NCBI GenBank assembly: GCA_902521645.1
Contig: CABYSN010000006.1
Coordinates: 1 to 41,302, forward strand
Source: Planctomycetota bacterium
GTDB taxonomy: Bacteria > Planctomycetota > Phycisphaerae > Phycisphaerales > SM1A02
Direction of reading: 5' to 3'
DNA length: 41,302 nucleotides
The notes under the pieces were generated by a model. The model was not told the origin of the DNA. It made no database searches and worked only from the letters and a program-made list of their open reading frames with translations. The translations under genes and the position numbers were made by a program. Position 1 is the first letter of the stretch. Every line of letters begins with the position of its first letter. Below, piece after piece: positions 18,358 to 26,799 of the stretch.

Positions 18358-20157
18358 TCAGTTGCCGCCGCGGCCACCACGACCGCCGCCGCCGCCACGA
18401 CCACGGAACTGCTCACGGACGGCTTCCATTTCCGCCTCTGAGAGGGTGCCATCACCATCGGTGTCATACCGTTCGGTGAGACGCTGTCGGACTTCTTCCG
18501 GCATGCGATCCATGTTGAAATTCTGATTTCCACCACCACGGTCGCCACGGTCACCGCGTTCACCGCGTTCGCCGCGACCACCTCGATCACCCCGTCGTCC
18601 ACGGGGAGCTGGAAGTTCTTCGAGCTGCTCGGGAGTCAGGAGCGCGGAAAGGCGTTCGAAGTAGGACTCGTCAAGCTCATTTCGCTTGTCGTAGGCTTCG
18701 CGAACGGGATCCTCTTCCGAACCACCACCCCATCGATTGCCCATGGCGCCCATGAAGTTTCCTGAGAGGAAGGCGCTCATTCGATCGACTTCCGCCAGCT
18801 GATCCTGGGGTTCCTTCTTGCGAACCGCGCGATAGATCTTGTCGTTCTGCGCGACCAGTTCGGTGTCGTAACTGGTGGAAAGATCATTGACCGCCGTCAT
18901 GACCTCGGGGGCGAGGTCCAGAGTCTTCGCGATCTCGAAGGCACGAGCGGTTCGGGTCGGCCGATAGATGCTCTCATGAGCGGCTTGATTGAGCGCCTTG
19001 GCGAAGGCCGCTCCCACTGCCTGGTCATTCTCGGCGACGGCCGCTGAGAAGATCTGGATGTAGCGCTCATTGACGTCGCGAATCGACTTGCGATAGTCGA
19101 CCTGACGTTCCACGATTCTCTTGGCCTCATCAGCGCTTCCCTGCTGGAGAGCACGATAGAGTTTGGGTGCGGATGTCTCCAGGAACCGATCACGACTGAC
19201 CAGCGCTTCATGGAGGGAGAGCTCGTAATCATCGAAAAGGTCTTCGATGCGGTCGAAATCCGCTTCCTCGAGACCGAATTCATCGATGGCGAAGAAGAGG
19301 TTCGCACCCTCACCGGAAAGCCGTGAGCGAGGCAGACTCTTTTCACGGACCAGGAATCGATTGAAAGCGGCCCATGCGGCAAGCTGATCGTCCCCGAGCT
19401 GCGTCTTGAGGCTTTCAACGAAACGTTCGCGCATCGCCGCCTTCTCGACCGTCCACTCCTGGAGCATGTCGAAGATGGCTGCCACGGCGGCGTTCATCTC
19501 GGACCCCATGCCTTGCTCTTCGCGTTCCGCTTGAATTTCCTCCTGCATGGCGCTCATGCGTTCACCGATCAGTTCTCGACGACGCTCGGGCGAGATCTCG
19601 CCTTCCTGAGCCTCGATCTCATCGATTTCGTCACGAATGTCCCGCCACTGCTGCCCCATGCGTTCCTGGAAACCGGAGGGCATCATCGATTGGAACATCT
19701 GACGACCGAGATCACGGAGTTCCGTCTGGATTTCATCGGACCGGAGTTCGAAATCCGATTCATAGTCATCGAACAGCGTCTCGAGCACGAGTTCCTGAGT
19801 GTCGTCGAGTTGGAGCTGATCGACGAAAATCGGGACGTCACGGCGCATGAAGTCCGGCTGCAGCATCTCCTGGATGTCGCGCATTCCACCGCCACCGCCG
19901 CCACGGCCGCCCCAGCCGCCGCCACCGCCGCGGCCTTCGCCACCGCGTCCGCCGCGGCCTTCGCCACCGCGTCCGCCGCGGCCTTCGCCACCACGTCCGC
20001 CACGGCCTTCGCCACCACGTCCGCCGCGGCCTTCGCCATCACGATCACCTTGCGCGGACGCTTCCTGGGTCACTTGGAAATCTGAACCAAGACCACCTCC
20101 CAGGCACCAGACACTGGCGCCGAGGACTCCGAGGATGAAAAGATTTCTTGATCGCAT
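18358..20157 (-). CDS. Exported Gly-rich EF-hand protein with GEGRGGRG repeats
   Basis: A 599-residue protein. It starts with a signal peptide (MRSRNLFILGVLGASVW; likely cleavage after ASAQ near residue 37). Residues ~40-80 are five copies of an 8-residue unit, GEGRGGRG, then a Gly/Trp run. The middle (~90-530) is long, charged and helical, with a pattern reminiscent of Spy/CpxP-like exported proteins, though I see no exact LTxxQ motif there. Near the end are a second Arg/Gly-rich patch, a single EF-hand (YDTDGDGTLSEAEM, ~575-588) and a Gly-rich tail RGGGGGRGGRGG. It probably binds calcium in the periplasm or outside; function unknown. Longer in-frame starts exist upstream, but only this one puts the signal peptide at the N-terminus. 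Confidence 0.85.
   Translation of the reverse strand: MRSRNLFILGVLGASVWCLGGGLGSDFQVTQEASAQGDRDGEGRGGRGGEGRGGRGGEGRGGRGGEGRGGRGGEGRGGGGGWGGRGGGGGGMRDIQEMLQPDFMRRDVPIFVDQLQLDDTQELVLETLFDDYESDFELRSDEIQTELRDLGRQMFQSMMPSGFQERMGQQWRDIRDEIDEIEAQEGEISPERRRELIGERMSAMQEEIQAEREEQGMGSEMNAAVAAIFDMLQEWTVEKAAMRERFVESLKTQLGDDQLAAWAAFNRFLVREKSLPRSRLSGEGANLFFAIDEFGLEEADFDRIEDLFDDYELSLHEALVSRDRFLETSAPKLYRALQQGSADEAKRIVERQVDYRKSIRDVNERYIQIFSAAVAENDQAVGAAFAKALNQAAHESIYRPTRTARAFEIAKTLDLAPEVMTAVNDLSTSYDTELVAQNDKIYRAVRKKEPQDQLAEVDRMSAFLSGNFMGAMGNRWGGGSEEDPVREAYDKRNELDESYFERLSALLTPEQLEELPAPRGRRGDRGGRGERGERGDRGDRGGGNQNFNMDRMPEEVRQRLTERYDTDGDGTLSEAEMEAVREQFRGRGGGGGRGGRGGN
19931..20047 (-). repeat. 24-bp tandem repeat in the EF-hand protein gene
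   Basis: Four full 24-bp copies (from 19931, 19955, 19979 and 20003; unit CGGCCTTCGCCACCGCGTCC plus 4 nt on the plus strand) and a fifth, partial, diverged copy from 20027. Copies 1 and 2 are identical; copies 3 and 4 differ from them at one or two bases. Each encodes GEGRGGRG, so gain or loss of copies keeps the frame. Confidence 0.9.
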
Positions 20158-20314
20158 GGAGACCAAGCTTCGAAGATTGAATGTGTGCACGGAAGGCTCC
20201 TTAGTGGCTGACGATCTGATCACGGATGCCATTGAAGAAACACCCGTCTTGATCAAGTCATCTCTACTCGTCGTATTTGCGGATGGACCTGGATCTCTTA
20301 TGAATTGAAACGGC

Positions 20315-20320
20315 ATTGTA
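20315..20320 (-). promoter_or_regulatory. Candidate -10 box of the EF-hand protein gene
   Basis: TACAAT (5 of 6) on the minus strand, 158 nt before the start codon, in the 263-nt gap after the amidohydrolase-like gene. No convincing -35. Low confidence. Confidence 0.3.
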
Positions 20321-20420
20321 GACAGAGTCACGGCGTTGATGCGACCATGAACTGTTAGGACGATCGAACCATTGATTTATGGCCCGGAGAACCAGAAAAA
20401 AGAGGCATTTGGTCTTCTTA

Positions 20421-21896
20421 TCAAGGCCGAGATGGCCTGAGGCGCCATTCAGTGATCCCGGAAGGAGCTGGAAAAAGCGCCCAGACGAGACGTTTTTCCC
20501 GATCCAAGGCGGCCCAAATGCCCGAATCGTCCGTCTCGGAGGAGGCAAGCCACAGCAGCCGACCACCTTGGGCCCCCGCCATGTCAAGAAGCTCGTCGGA
20601 CGAGAAACCCAGTCGAGCGGAAGTGATTTCAGGCGACATGGATGTCAGAGGTCGCCGGGGCGACCAGAGGACGGTGATGGGACCTCCGAAGAGATCGACC
20701 TCGACCAGTCGACTGGTCTTGTTCGCGGTGGGATTCCACAGGGCGTCAAGCAGGATCAGAATCGTCTCCGGAAGGTAGCGATCACCTGCTTCGAGTTGAA
20801 CGGGACTTTCAGGCAGAGCCTCGTCGTTGCGAATGATCTGAAGCGTGCCGCCTCCCGAACGGTCCTTGAAGGAGACATCGAAGGTCTGTCTCTGAATGAC
20901 TTCGCGGTGCGTCACGGTTCCTTCCGGCCAGACCAGACTGGTGCGAGATGACCCGCTCCAGGGAGAGGTCGTCACGCCAGTCAGCTGGAGTCGCATCCCC
21001 CCCGTCTCAGGATGTTCGATCTCCAGACGGAGAAGTCCTCTGGGGATCCCTGCGATCACGATCTCATAGAGCAAGCGCCTCGCATCCACCTTGGCGTCCA
21101 CGGAATCCGAAGACCCAAGAAGAGTGGGGTCGAAGCGAGCATGCTCATCAAGACGGACGAGTCGTTCCGACTTGAGTATCACCTCTCCTCCGACGAGGAC
21201 GGCATCCGGATCGGCGAGTCCGTCTTCATGCATGCGGGGATCTTCGGGAACCAGAAGAAAATGCGCTCTCGAACCCTTGCGAAAAGGGTCGCCCGATCGG
21301 CGGGATGATGCCGAAAGCAGCTCTGAATCACACGAAAAATCGTTGTTCGACAACGACATCGCATCAAACCGGGGGAAGGTGACGACATGGCCAGGCAGCG
21401 GTGACTCCGCTCGAGAGGTGACGGTCGGTATCGCCTTCGATTCAAGCAGGGCACGTCTCCGAACGAGGTCGACATATGCCGGCGTGGCGTCGACGATGAC
21501 TTCGCCGAATCCCAGCAGACCTGCATGAATCAGATCGTCGTAGAAAAGGGAATCATCACCGCTCTCTCCCAGACATGCGACGGGTGACGCGATCAACCAA
21601 CGCCCCGGTCGACGAAGTCGATAAGTCGACGAGGAGACCTTGGCACTCAGGTCGTGACCGACTTCATGGACCAGACCGTCCTTGATGATCAGATCGATCG
21701 GATCGGATGCGATCAGACCATCACCATCCGGCCGAAGCAAGGACACGGCTTCAAGGAGGACGACACGTTCGGACTCGGAGTCCTCCTGATCAGGACTCAG
21801 ACCATGCGTCGAGTGGCAGATCGCAGGGATGAAAGCGAGCCAGCACACCAGCATCGGCCGGAGCGTCATCACGTGCTCGAGTTGACTTCGAATCAT
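20421..21896 (-). CDS. Exported, degenerate amidohydrolase-like protein
   Basis: A 491-residue protein with a signal peptide (MTLRPMLVCWLAFIPAICHS, residues 10-29). Residues ~45-105 resemble the N-terminal beta-sandwich of metal-dependent amidohydrolases (VVLLEAVSLLRPDGDG, DLIIKDGLVHEVG), but where the family has LPGFIDxHxH this protein has WLIASPVACLGES, without the two metal-binding His. About 100 residues later comes a stretch like the family's closing sandwich strand (ADPDAVLVGGEVILKSERLVRLDE). Most of the metal-binding TIM barrel is therefore missing or rewritten. The C-terminal half (~280-491) is not recognised. Likely not a working hydrolase; it may be a binding or surface protein. Start chosen at the ATG at 21896, with GAGG 9 nt upstream; 21869 is the alternative. 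Confidence 0.75.
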   Translation of the reverse strand: MIRSQLEHVMTLRPMLVCWLAFIPAICHSTHGLSPDQEDSESERVVLLEAVSLLRPDGDGLIASDPIDLIIKDGLVHEVGHDLSAKVSSSTYRLRRPGRWLIASPVACLGESGDDSLFYDDLIHAGLLGFGEVIVDATPAYVDLVRRRALLESKAIPTVTSRAESPLPGHVVTFPRFDAMSLSNNDFSCDSELLSASSRRSGDPFRKGSRAHFLLVPEDPRMHEDGLADPDAVLVGGEVILKSERLVRLDEHARFDPTLLGSSDSVDAKVDARRLLYEIVIAGIPRGLLRLEIEHPETGGMRLQLTGVTTSPWSGSSRTSLVWPEGTVTHREVIQRQTFDVSFKDRSGGGTLQIIRNDEALPESPVQLEAGDRYLPETILILLDALWNPTANKTSRLVEVDLFGGPITVLWSPRRPLTSMSPEITSARLGFSSDELLDMAGAQGGRLLWLASSETDDSGIWAALDREKRLVWALFPAPSGITEWRLRPSRP

Positions 21897-22079
21897 GCGG
21901 CGAACCTCGAAATGATGACGGGGTCGAACATCGAGAGACGAGACATCAGGAGCCCAGGAACAGGGGTACAAAAAAATCCGCTCGCGGGCCAGCGTCTCCT
22001 CCGGCGCCGGCCAGCAAGCGAATTGATCCTCACACTAACAAGCTCGTGAACAAGAACCAACTCACTGGTGGACAATGGA

Positions 22080-22108
22080 TTGAAGTTTCCGGGGACATGT
22101 CCGATAAT
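22080..22108 (+). promoter_or_regulatory. Sigma70-type promoter of the polysaccharide cluster
   Basis: TTGAAG (22080-22085), a 17-nt spacer and GATAAT (22103-22108, 5 of 6). Transcription should begin near 22115, giving a leader of about 130 nt before the dehydratase ATG at 22245. Confidence 0.65.
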
Positions 22109-22169
22109 GGCCGATGTTGAGCGTTTCAATGTGGGCGGTATTCGCCGAACAATTGAAACACTCGCGGAA

Positions 22170-22189
22170 CACTCGGACTTTTCTGAGTG
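22170..22189 (+). other. Leader hairpin upstream of the dehydratase gene
   Basis: An 8-bp stem (CACTCGGA with TCTGAGTG, one G-U pair) and a 4-nt loop, midway in the predicted 130-nt leader. It has no T tract, so it is not an obvious attenuator; a role in RNA stability or regulation is inference. Confidence 0.4.
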
Positions 22190-22244
22190 CAGAGTGTGTG
22201 ACCAAGATGCCGCCCGGCAGTTGCATGACCAGGACAGGAACAGG

Positions 22245-23495
22245 ATGCCGTTCATCAAGAAGACAACAGCGATGCTTCAAGTCCTCAATCGCTTTTTCGC
22301 ATCAAGGAAAGGCAACGAGAGCTCTGAGGAATTGAACGTGGAATTCGATCAGATTCTTGACGACCACGACCTTCTGCTTGAAAACCAGCAATTGACGGCC
22401 TCAATCAGGAACCGCTCGATCATGGTGACCGGTGCCGGAGGGTCGATTGGCTCCGCCCTGTGTCGCAACATTCTTCGTTTCGGGCCTCGGAGAATGGTTC
22501 TTGTTGAAAGGTCCGAATACGCTCTCTATTCCATCGACAGAGAAGTCAGAAAGATGAAGAAGAACGACCCCTCCATCGGAGAGGTGGAGATCGTCCCCTG
22601 CCTCGCTGACTGTGGAGACAGACCGCGCATGACATCGATCATGCGCGATCGTCACATCGATATCGTCTATCACGCGGCTGCATTTAAACATGTTCCAATC
22701 GTCGAACGTAATGAGGTCGAAGGGATAAGGAACAACAGCTTCGCGACATGGCGAAGTGCGCTTGCCGCTGTCGAAGCAGACGTTTCGATGTTCGTTCTTG
22801 TTTCGACGGACAAGGCGGTTCGACCGTCCGGCATGATGGGCGCGACGAAACGCCTTGCGGAAATGATCGTCCAGTCGCTTTCCATGGAGACCACCGATCG
22901 GGAAAATGGAACTCGCTTCGCCATCGTTCGCTTTGGAAACGTGATCGGTTCATCAGGAAGCGTGGTACCTCTCTTCGAGGAACAGATTTCAGACGGCGGA
23001 CCGGTCACGATCACCCATCCCGAGGCCACCCGCTATTTCATGACGATTCCACAAGCAGCGGCTCTTGTGATGCAGGCTGGAATAATTGCAGATGAAGTCC
23101 ACCCTGGTCGTGAAACCGGTGAAATCTTCGTACTCGACATGGGTGAAGCCGTTTCAATCGTAGATCTGGCTCGTCATATGATTCGACGCGCCGGGCGCAC
23201 GCATGGCAAGGGGCAGGATCAGATCGACATCATCTACACCGGCCTGCGGCCGGGAGAGAAGCTTCATGAAGAATTGACACTGGGAGACGAACCGAGGGAG
23301 ACAAGTCATCCATCGATTCGCCGTTGCAAGAGCAAGCGTCTCACATGGAACACCCTGGAACCCAGACTCCACAGACTCGAGGCCGCAACCGACCGACACG
23401 ATGTCAGAGAGGCTCGCAGGCTGGTCGAATCCTTCATGCCGGACTATCAGCCTTTGAAAAAACCGACGTCATCACTCCATGAAAAGGGTCAATGA
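22245..23495 (+). CDS. UDP-N-acetylhexosamine 4,6-dehydratase-like SDR (CapD/PglF family, short form)
   Basis: A 416-residue extended SDR. The NAD-binding GAGGSIGS is near residue 65, and YHAAAFKHVP, STDKAVRPSGMMGATKR and RFGNVIGSSGSVVP follow in family order. As in PglF/CapD enzymes, Met (MMGATK) replaces the usual catalytic Tyr, and the C-terminal GLRPGEKLHEEL is present. It should convert UDP-GlcNAc to a UDP-4-keto-6-deoxy sugar, the first step to bacillosamine-like or FucNAc-type sugars. The four membrane helices of full-length CapD/PglF are absent, so this is the soluble form. I chose the ATG at 22245 (AGGA upstream) because the promoter at 22080-22108 excludes the GTG at 22068. Its last 7 nt overlap the convergent acetyltransferase gene. 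Confidence 0.92.
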   Translation: MPFIKKTTAMLQVLNRFFASRKGNESSEELNVEFDQILDDHDLLLENQQLTASIRNRSIMVTGAGGSIGSALCRNILRFGPRRMVLVERSEYALYSIDREVRKMKKNDPSIGEVEIVPCLADCGDRPRMTSIMRDRHIDIVYHAAAFKHVPIVERNEVEGIRNNSFATWRSALAAVEADVSMFVLVSTDKAVRPSGMMGATKRLAEMIVQSLSMETTDRENGTRFAIVRFGNVIGSSGSVVPLFEEQISDGGPVTITHPEATRYFMTIPQAAALVMQAGIIADEVHPGRETGEIFVLDMGEAVSIVDLARHMIRRAGRTHGKGQDQIDIIYTGLRPGEKLHEELTLGDEPRETSHPSIRRCKSKRLTWNTLEPRLHRLEAATDRHDVREARRLVESFMPDYQPLKKPTSSLHEKGQ

Positions 23496-24115
23496 GGCAT
23501 GAGCCGCTTCGCGGGGACACCGATATAGGTTCCCGGTTCATGCAGATCCGAGACCGCAACCGCACCAGCCCCCAGAATCACATCCGCCCCGAGCGAAATG
23601 CCGGGCAGAACCTTCGCACCTATTCCGATGAATGAACGGGTCCCCACCTGGACATCACCCCCGAGAATGGCACCGGGCCCGACATGAACGGCTGAATCCA
23701 GTTTCACGCCATGTTCGATGATGCAAGAAGTGTTGAGCACACAGGCTTGGCCCAAACCAGCTCCGACATTCACAACAGCCCCGGGCATGATCACACATCC
23801 ATCTCCGACCGAAACGGTTTTCGACACCAGCGACTCTGAAGAAATGACCGATGCCGCCTTCACATGATTCTTGAGATCCTCGAAAAGACGAAGCCGCAAC
23901 GCATTGTCGCCCACTCCAATCACGAACTGATCATTCGCCGTGACCAACGCCGCCAGATCCGAGATGGAACCGAGCACTCTGGTTCCGACGTCGAGATGAG
24001 GACGTTCCAGAAGGTCATCAAGATGAAACACATCCGACCAGAGTCCGGAGCGAATGGCTGTTTCAGCCACCACGCAGCCATGACCACCGGCGCCGACTAT
24101 CAGAAGGCGATCCAT
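23489..24115 (-). CDS. PglD/NeuD-like sugar O/N-acetyltransferase
   Basis: A 208-residue acetyltransferase of the NeuD/PglD family. The N-terminal Rossmann-like part begins LLIVGAGGHGCVVAETA and includes VIGVGDN near residue 68. A left-handed beta-helix follows from ~residue 95 (VIMPGAVVNVGAGLG, CIIEHGVKLDSAVHVGPGAILGG), ending GTYIGVPAKRLMPH. The IIEHG His matches the catalytic base of PglD. It probably acetylates the 4-amino group of UDP-4-amino-4,6-dideoxy-GlcNAc, giving UDP-di-N-acetylbacillosamine or a related sugar, with the dehydratase here and the aminotransferase at 33465. Acetylation of another sugar is possible. Divergent from the phosphotransferase gene, 121 nt away. No strong Shine-Dalgarno. 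Confidence 0.88.
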   Translation of the reverse strand: MDRLLIVGAGGHGCVVAETAIRSGLWSDVFHLDDLLERPHLDVGTRVLGSISDLAALVTANDQFVIGVGDNALRLRLFEDLKNHVKAASVISSESLVSKTVSVGDGCVIMPGAVVNVGAGLGQACVLNTSCIIEHGVKLDSAVHVGPGAILGGDVQVGTRSFIGIGAKVLPGISLGADVILGAGAVAVSDLHEPGTYIGVPAKRLMPH

Positions 24116-24224
24116 CAGTGTGATACTCCACTCAGAACAGTTAAAGAGCCAGAATTTCGAGTGACATCATCATAATCGCCCAACAGGGACTTTCGTTTCA
24201 GAGTTGAAATGTGTCGATAAAGAC

Positions 24225-24236
24225 TACACTCCGTTG
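24225..24236 (+). promoter_or_regulatory. Leaderless-type promoter element of the phosphotransferase gene
   Basis: TACACT (24225-24230) ends exactly 6 nt before the ATG at 24237, so transcription would begin at or next to the start codon. A TTGAAA at 24204-24209 could be a -35 but with only a 15-nt spacer. No Shine-Dalgarno is present. Confidence 0.5.
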
Positions 24237-25523
24237 ATGGCTAGTAGAACACTCAGCCCCGTCCGCGTCCCAGCAGCACGACTTGGCGGTGGCTCTTCAA
24301 ACAGAATCTGGTTTATCGTCGGGCTGTCCGCGACGACGATGATCTCCATCGCGCTGCTCCACACCCTGAACAGCAATGACCTTCGTACCACCATCAGTGA
24401 AGCATGGTTCATGATCGCAGGGTCGATGGTCTGTTTTTCAATGTCATCACTTCTTACGAATCGAGCGATTCAGTACCCGGGCCAGAAGTCAAGCTTTGTG
24501 ACCATCCCGCTAGCCTTGCTACCCATTCTGATGCTGATTGCCTTCATTGCACTCGGACGCATCTATTACTCACGCCCCTATCTGATCTGCTTTGCATCAC
24601 TCACGACAGCCTTCTCACTGATTCGGTATCAGGTGCAAAGACGCCCCCGGGCGAGAGTGCTCGCCATGATTCCATTCGGCGATCTTGACTTGTTGAATTC
24701 AATCGATCAGATCGAATTCAAGCGAATGAATGAGCCAGAACTTCCCGATCAAAGCGTTGACGGCGTGGTGGTGGACATGCACGCTGAATTACCACAGGAA
24801 TGGGTGAAGTTCCTTGCTGATCTGGTGATGAGACAGATTCGCATCTACCACGTGGCGTCACTTTCCGAGAGCATCGCAGGGAGGGTTTCACTTGATCACA
24901 TGGCGGCGATCCACGTTGAAAGCCTTCAGCCCACACCTTGGTTCAATCCGACGAAACGCGCGATCGATTTAATCGCCTCAATACTCGGAGGACTCATCCT
25001 GCTTCCAGTTGGACTAATCGCTGCACTCCTGATTCGACTTGAATCCAAAGGCCCTGCGATCTACCGGCAACGCCGGACCGGGATCAATGGCAGAGAGTTC
25101 ACACTCTTGAAATTCCGTTCCATGCGGGCGGATGCGGAAGCAGGAGGGGCGCAATTCACCGAAGAGAATGACCCAAGAATCACCAGACTCGGCCGATTCA
25201 TGCGCAAGACCAGAATAGACGAGCTTCCACAGCTCATGAACATCCTCAAAGGCGAGATGAGCCTGGTCGGACCCAGACCGGAAAGACCGGGTTTCGTCGA
25301 GGAATATCGCAAGGAGATACCGCATTACCAACTCCGCCACAGCACCAGACCCGGGCTCACGGGGTGGGCCCAGATAGAGACTGGCTATGCGAGCGATACG
25401 CAAGGGACTGTTCGAAAGCTGGAACGTGATCTCTACTATGTGAAATACAGATCGATCTCTCTGGACTGCTTCATACTCTACCGAACACTCCGCACGGTCG
25501 TGTTCGGCAGTGGAGCAAGGTGA
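24237..25523 (+). CDS. Polyprenyl-phosphate sugar phosphotransferase (WbaP/PglC-type initiating enzyme)
   Basis: A 428-residue polyisoprenyl-phosphate hexose-1-phosphate transferase. The N-terminal ~130 residues hold several membrane helices (near 22-45, 60-78, 90-112); a soluble domain follows, then a re-entrant membrane segment (LIASILGGLILLPVGLIAALL, ~240-262) and the catalytic domain: YRQRRTGINGREFTLLKFRSM, then the Asp328-Glu329 dyad in RIDELPQLMNIL and SLVGPRPERP. It starts glycan assembly by loading a sugar phosphate from UDP-sugar onto undecaprenyl phosphate. Beside the dehydratase and PglD-like genes, its substrate may be a UDP-trideoxy-diacetamido sugar. The start is ATG 24237, immediately after a TACACT element; the next gene follows after 10 nt. 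Confidence 0.93.
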   Translation: MASRTLSPVRVPAARLGGGSSNRIWFIVGLSATTMISIALLHTLNSNDLRTTISEAWFMIAGSMVCFSMSSLLTNRAIQYPGQKSSFVTIPLALLPILMLIAFIALGRIYYSRPYLICFASLTTAFSLIRYQVQRRPRARVLAMIPFGDLDLLNSIDQIEFKRMNEPELPDQSVDGVVVDMHAELPQEWVKFLADLVMRQIRIYHVASLSESIAGRVSLDHMAAIHVESLQPTPWFNPTKRAIDLIASILGGLILLPVGLIAALLIRLESKGPAIYRQRRTGINGREFTLLKFRSMRADAEAGGAQFTEENDPRITRLGRFMRKTRIDELPQLMNILKGEMSLVGPRPERPGFVEEYRKEIPHYQLRHSTRPGLTGWAQIETGYASDTQGTVRKLERDLYYVKYRSISLDCFILYRTLRTVVFGSGAR

Positions 25524-25533
25524 ACAGCTGACC

Positions 25534-26787
25534 ATGAACGTCTGGATCATCACACCATTCGAGCCGATACCGACGGAGAACGAAGCACGGCCGATGCGTG
25601 CAGGCATGCTCGCCGCCGATCTCGAAGAGCGTGGACATGACGTTGTGTGGTGGACCCCTGACTTCGAACACTATGCCAAACGACATCGAACCGGCGATGA
25701 CAGTCGCATCAAGGTGAGCGAAAACTACGAGATACGCCTCTTGAAATCGTTGGGATACAGTTCCCACATCGGATTGAGACGACTCCTGAACAACCATCTC
25801 ATTGCCAGACGCTGGGCGAGACTCGTGACCGGCGAACCTCGACCCGACATGATTCTCTGTGCCTGGCCGACACCCGATCTCGCGGTCGCTGCCGTTCGTT
25901 ACGGTCAGAAAAACGCCGTGCCTGTCGTTGTCGACGTCAGAGATCTCTGGCCGGATCTGTGGCTGGAAATACTGCCCGATGCGATGAAGCCGCTGGGACG
26001 GAGACTGCTTTCCCGTTACTACAGAATGGCTTCGGTGGCGATGGCCGGGGCCACCGCGATCACCGGTCCGACATCGGAGTACATCGAATGGGCGTTGAAT
26101 CTCTGCAAAAGGACACGAGGTGATGCTGATCGTCCGTTCGAGTTCGGATTCGAACCCCAGCAAGCGGACGAGAAGGCGATTGCCGCTGCGCGGATCAGAT
26201 TGAAGGAAATGGGGTACGTGGAAGATGACCGGATGCAGGTGGTCTTTGCAGGAACCTTCGGACGTTCTTTTGAATTCGACACCATTCTCGAAGCTGGCAG
26301 AAGACTGGACGAAATCGCTGCGGGACGAGCCAGAATCATTCTTTGCGGCAGCGGTGACAGGTGGCAGCACGTCGCAGATGAATCGAAAGCAACGGATTCG
26401 CTCCAGGTCATGCCAAGACTCAGCCTCCTCGAACTGCAACAGATCTATGCAGGATCGACGCTTGGGCTGGCGCCCTATCGCAACATCGAGAACTTCCAGA
26501 AAAACGTACCCAACAAGATCAACGAATATCTGCGCATGGGCCTGCCGATCCTGACGGGAGTGGACGGTCGGATAGCGACTCTGATCGAACAGAACGGTGT
26601 CGGGCACCGGTACCTTGAAAACGATCCAGATTCACTCGCAAAGTTGATCGCTTCGCTGTCAAAGGACACGAATGAGATCGAAGTCCTGAAGCGGAATGTG
26701 GAGGCACATCTGCAGAACGCGGACTCGACACCGGCGGGAACACGGGCCTTTGCAGATCACCTCGAAGGAATCGCCGCAAGCCGGTGA
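25534..26787 (+). CDS. GT4-family glycosyltransferase
   Basis: A 417-residue GT-B fold glycosyltransferase of the WbuB/GT4 type. The N-terminal domain begins MNVWIITPFEPIPTENEAR, with LAADLEERGHDVVWWTP. The C-terminal domain has VVFAGTFGRSFEFDTILEAGR, ILCGSGDRWQ and LAPYRNIENFQKNVPNKINEYLRMGLPIL. This last stretch has NKIxEYL where most GT4 enzymes have ExxxxxxxE, which is typical of the WbuB branch. It should add a sugar to the undecaprenyl-linked acceptor at the inner face of the membrane. It begins 10 nt after the phosphotransferase, so the two are co-transcribed, and ends 12 nt before the convergent GT4 gene. Confidence 0.9.
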   Translation: MNVWIITPFEPIPTENEARPMRAGMLAADLEERGHDVVWWTPDFEHYAKRHRTGDDSRIKVSENYEIRLLKSLGYSSHIGLRRLLNNHLIARRWARLVTGEPRPDMILCAWPTPDLAVAAVRYGQKNAVPVVVDVRDLWPDLWLEILPDAMKPLGRRLLSRYYRMASVAMAGATAITGPTSEYIEWALNLCKRTRGDADRPFEFGFEPQQADEKAIAAARIRLKEMGYVEDDRMQVVFAGTFGRSFEFDTILEAGRRLDEIAAGRARIILCGSGDRWQHVADESKATDSLQVMPRLSLLELQQIYAGSTLGLAPYRNIENFQKNVPNKINEYLRMGLPILTGVDGRIATLIEQNGVGHRYLENDPDSLAKLIASLSKDTNEIEVLKRNVEAHLQNADSTPAGTRAFADHLEGIAASR

Positions 26788-26799
26788 ACATGGAGTCGA

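Larger units (their letters stand above)
21897..22244. other. Divergent intergenic region opening the polysaccharide cluster
   Basis: A 348-nt region between two divergent genes. It carries a good plus-strand promoter (22080-22108) and a leader hairpin (22170-22189). A longer reading of the dehydratase from a GTG at 22068 would start upstream of that promoter's transcription start, so I leave this stretch non-coding. Confidence 0.6.

Noticed and set aside
19931-20047. CRISPR array
   Set aside because: The repeat units are directly adjacent with no spacers and lie in frame in a gene.
19683-20048. Ala/Val-rich minus-strand frame over the 24-bp repeats
   Set aside because: An out-of-frame reading of the Gly/Arg repeat; its regular pattern comes from the DNA repeat.
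22068-22244. N-terminal extension of the dehydratase from the GTG at 22068
   Set aside because: The predicted -35/-10 lies inside it, its sequence does not resemble CapD N-termini, and ATG 22245 has an AGGA site.
25471-26607. A 378-codon minus-strand frame over the GT4 gene at 25534
   Set aside because: A shadow of an intact glycosyltransferase; it has no domain and no start signals.
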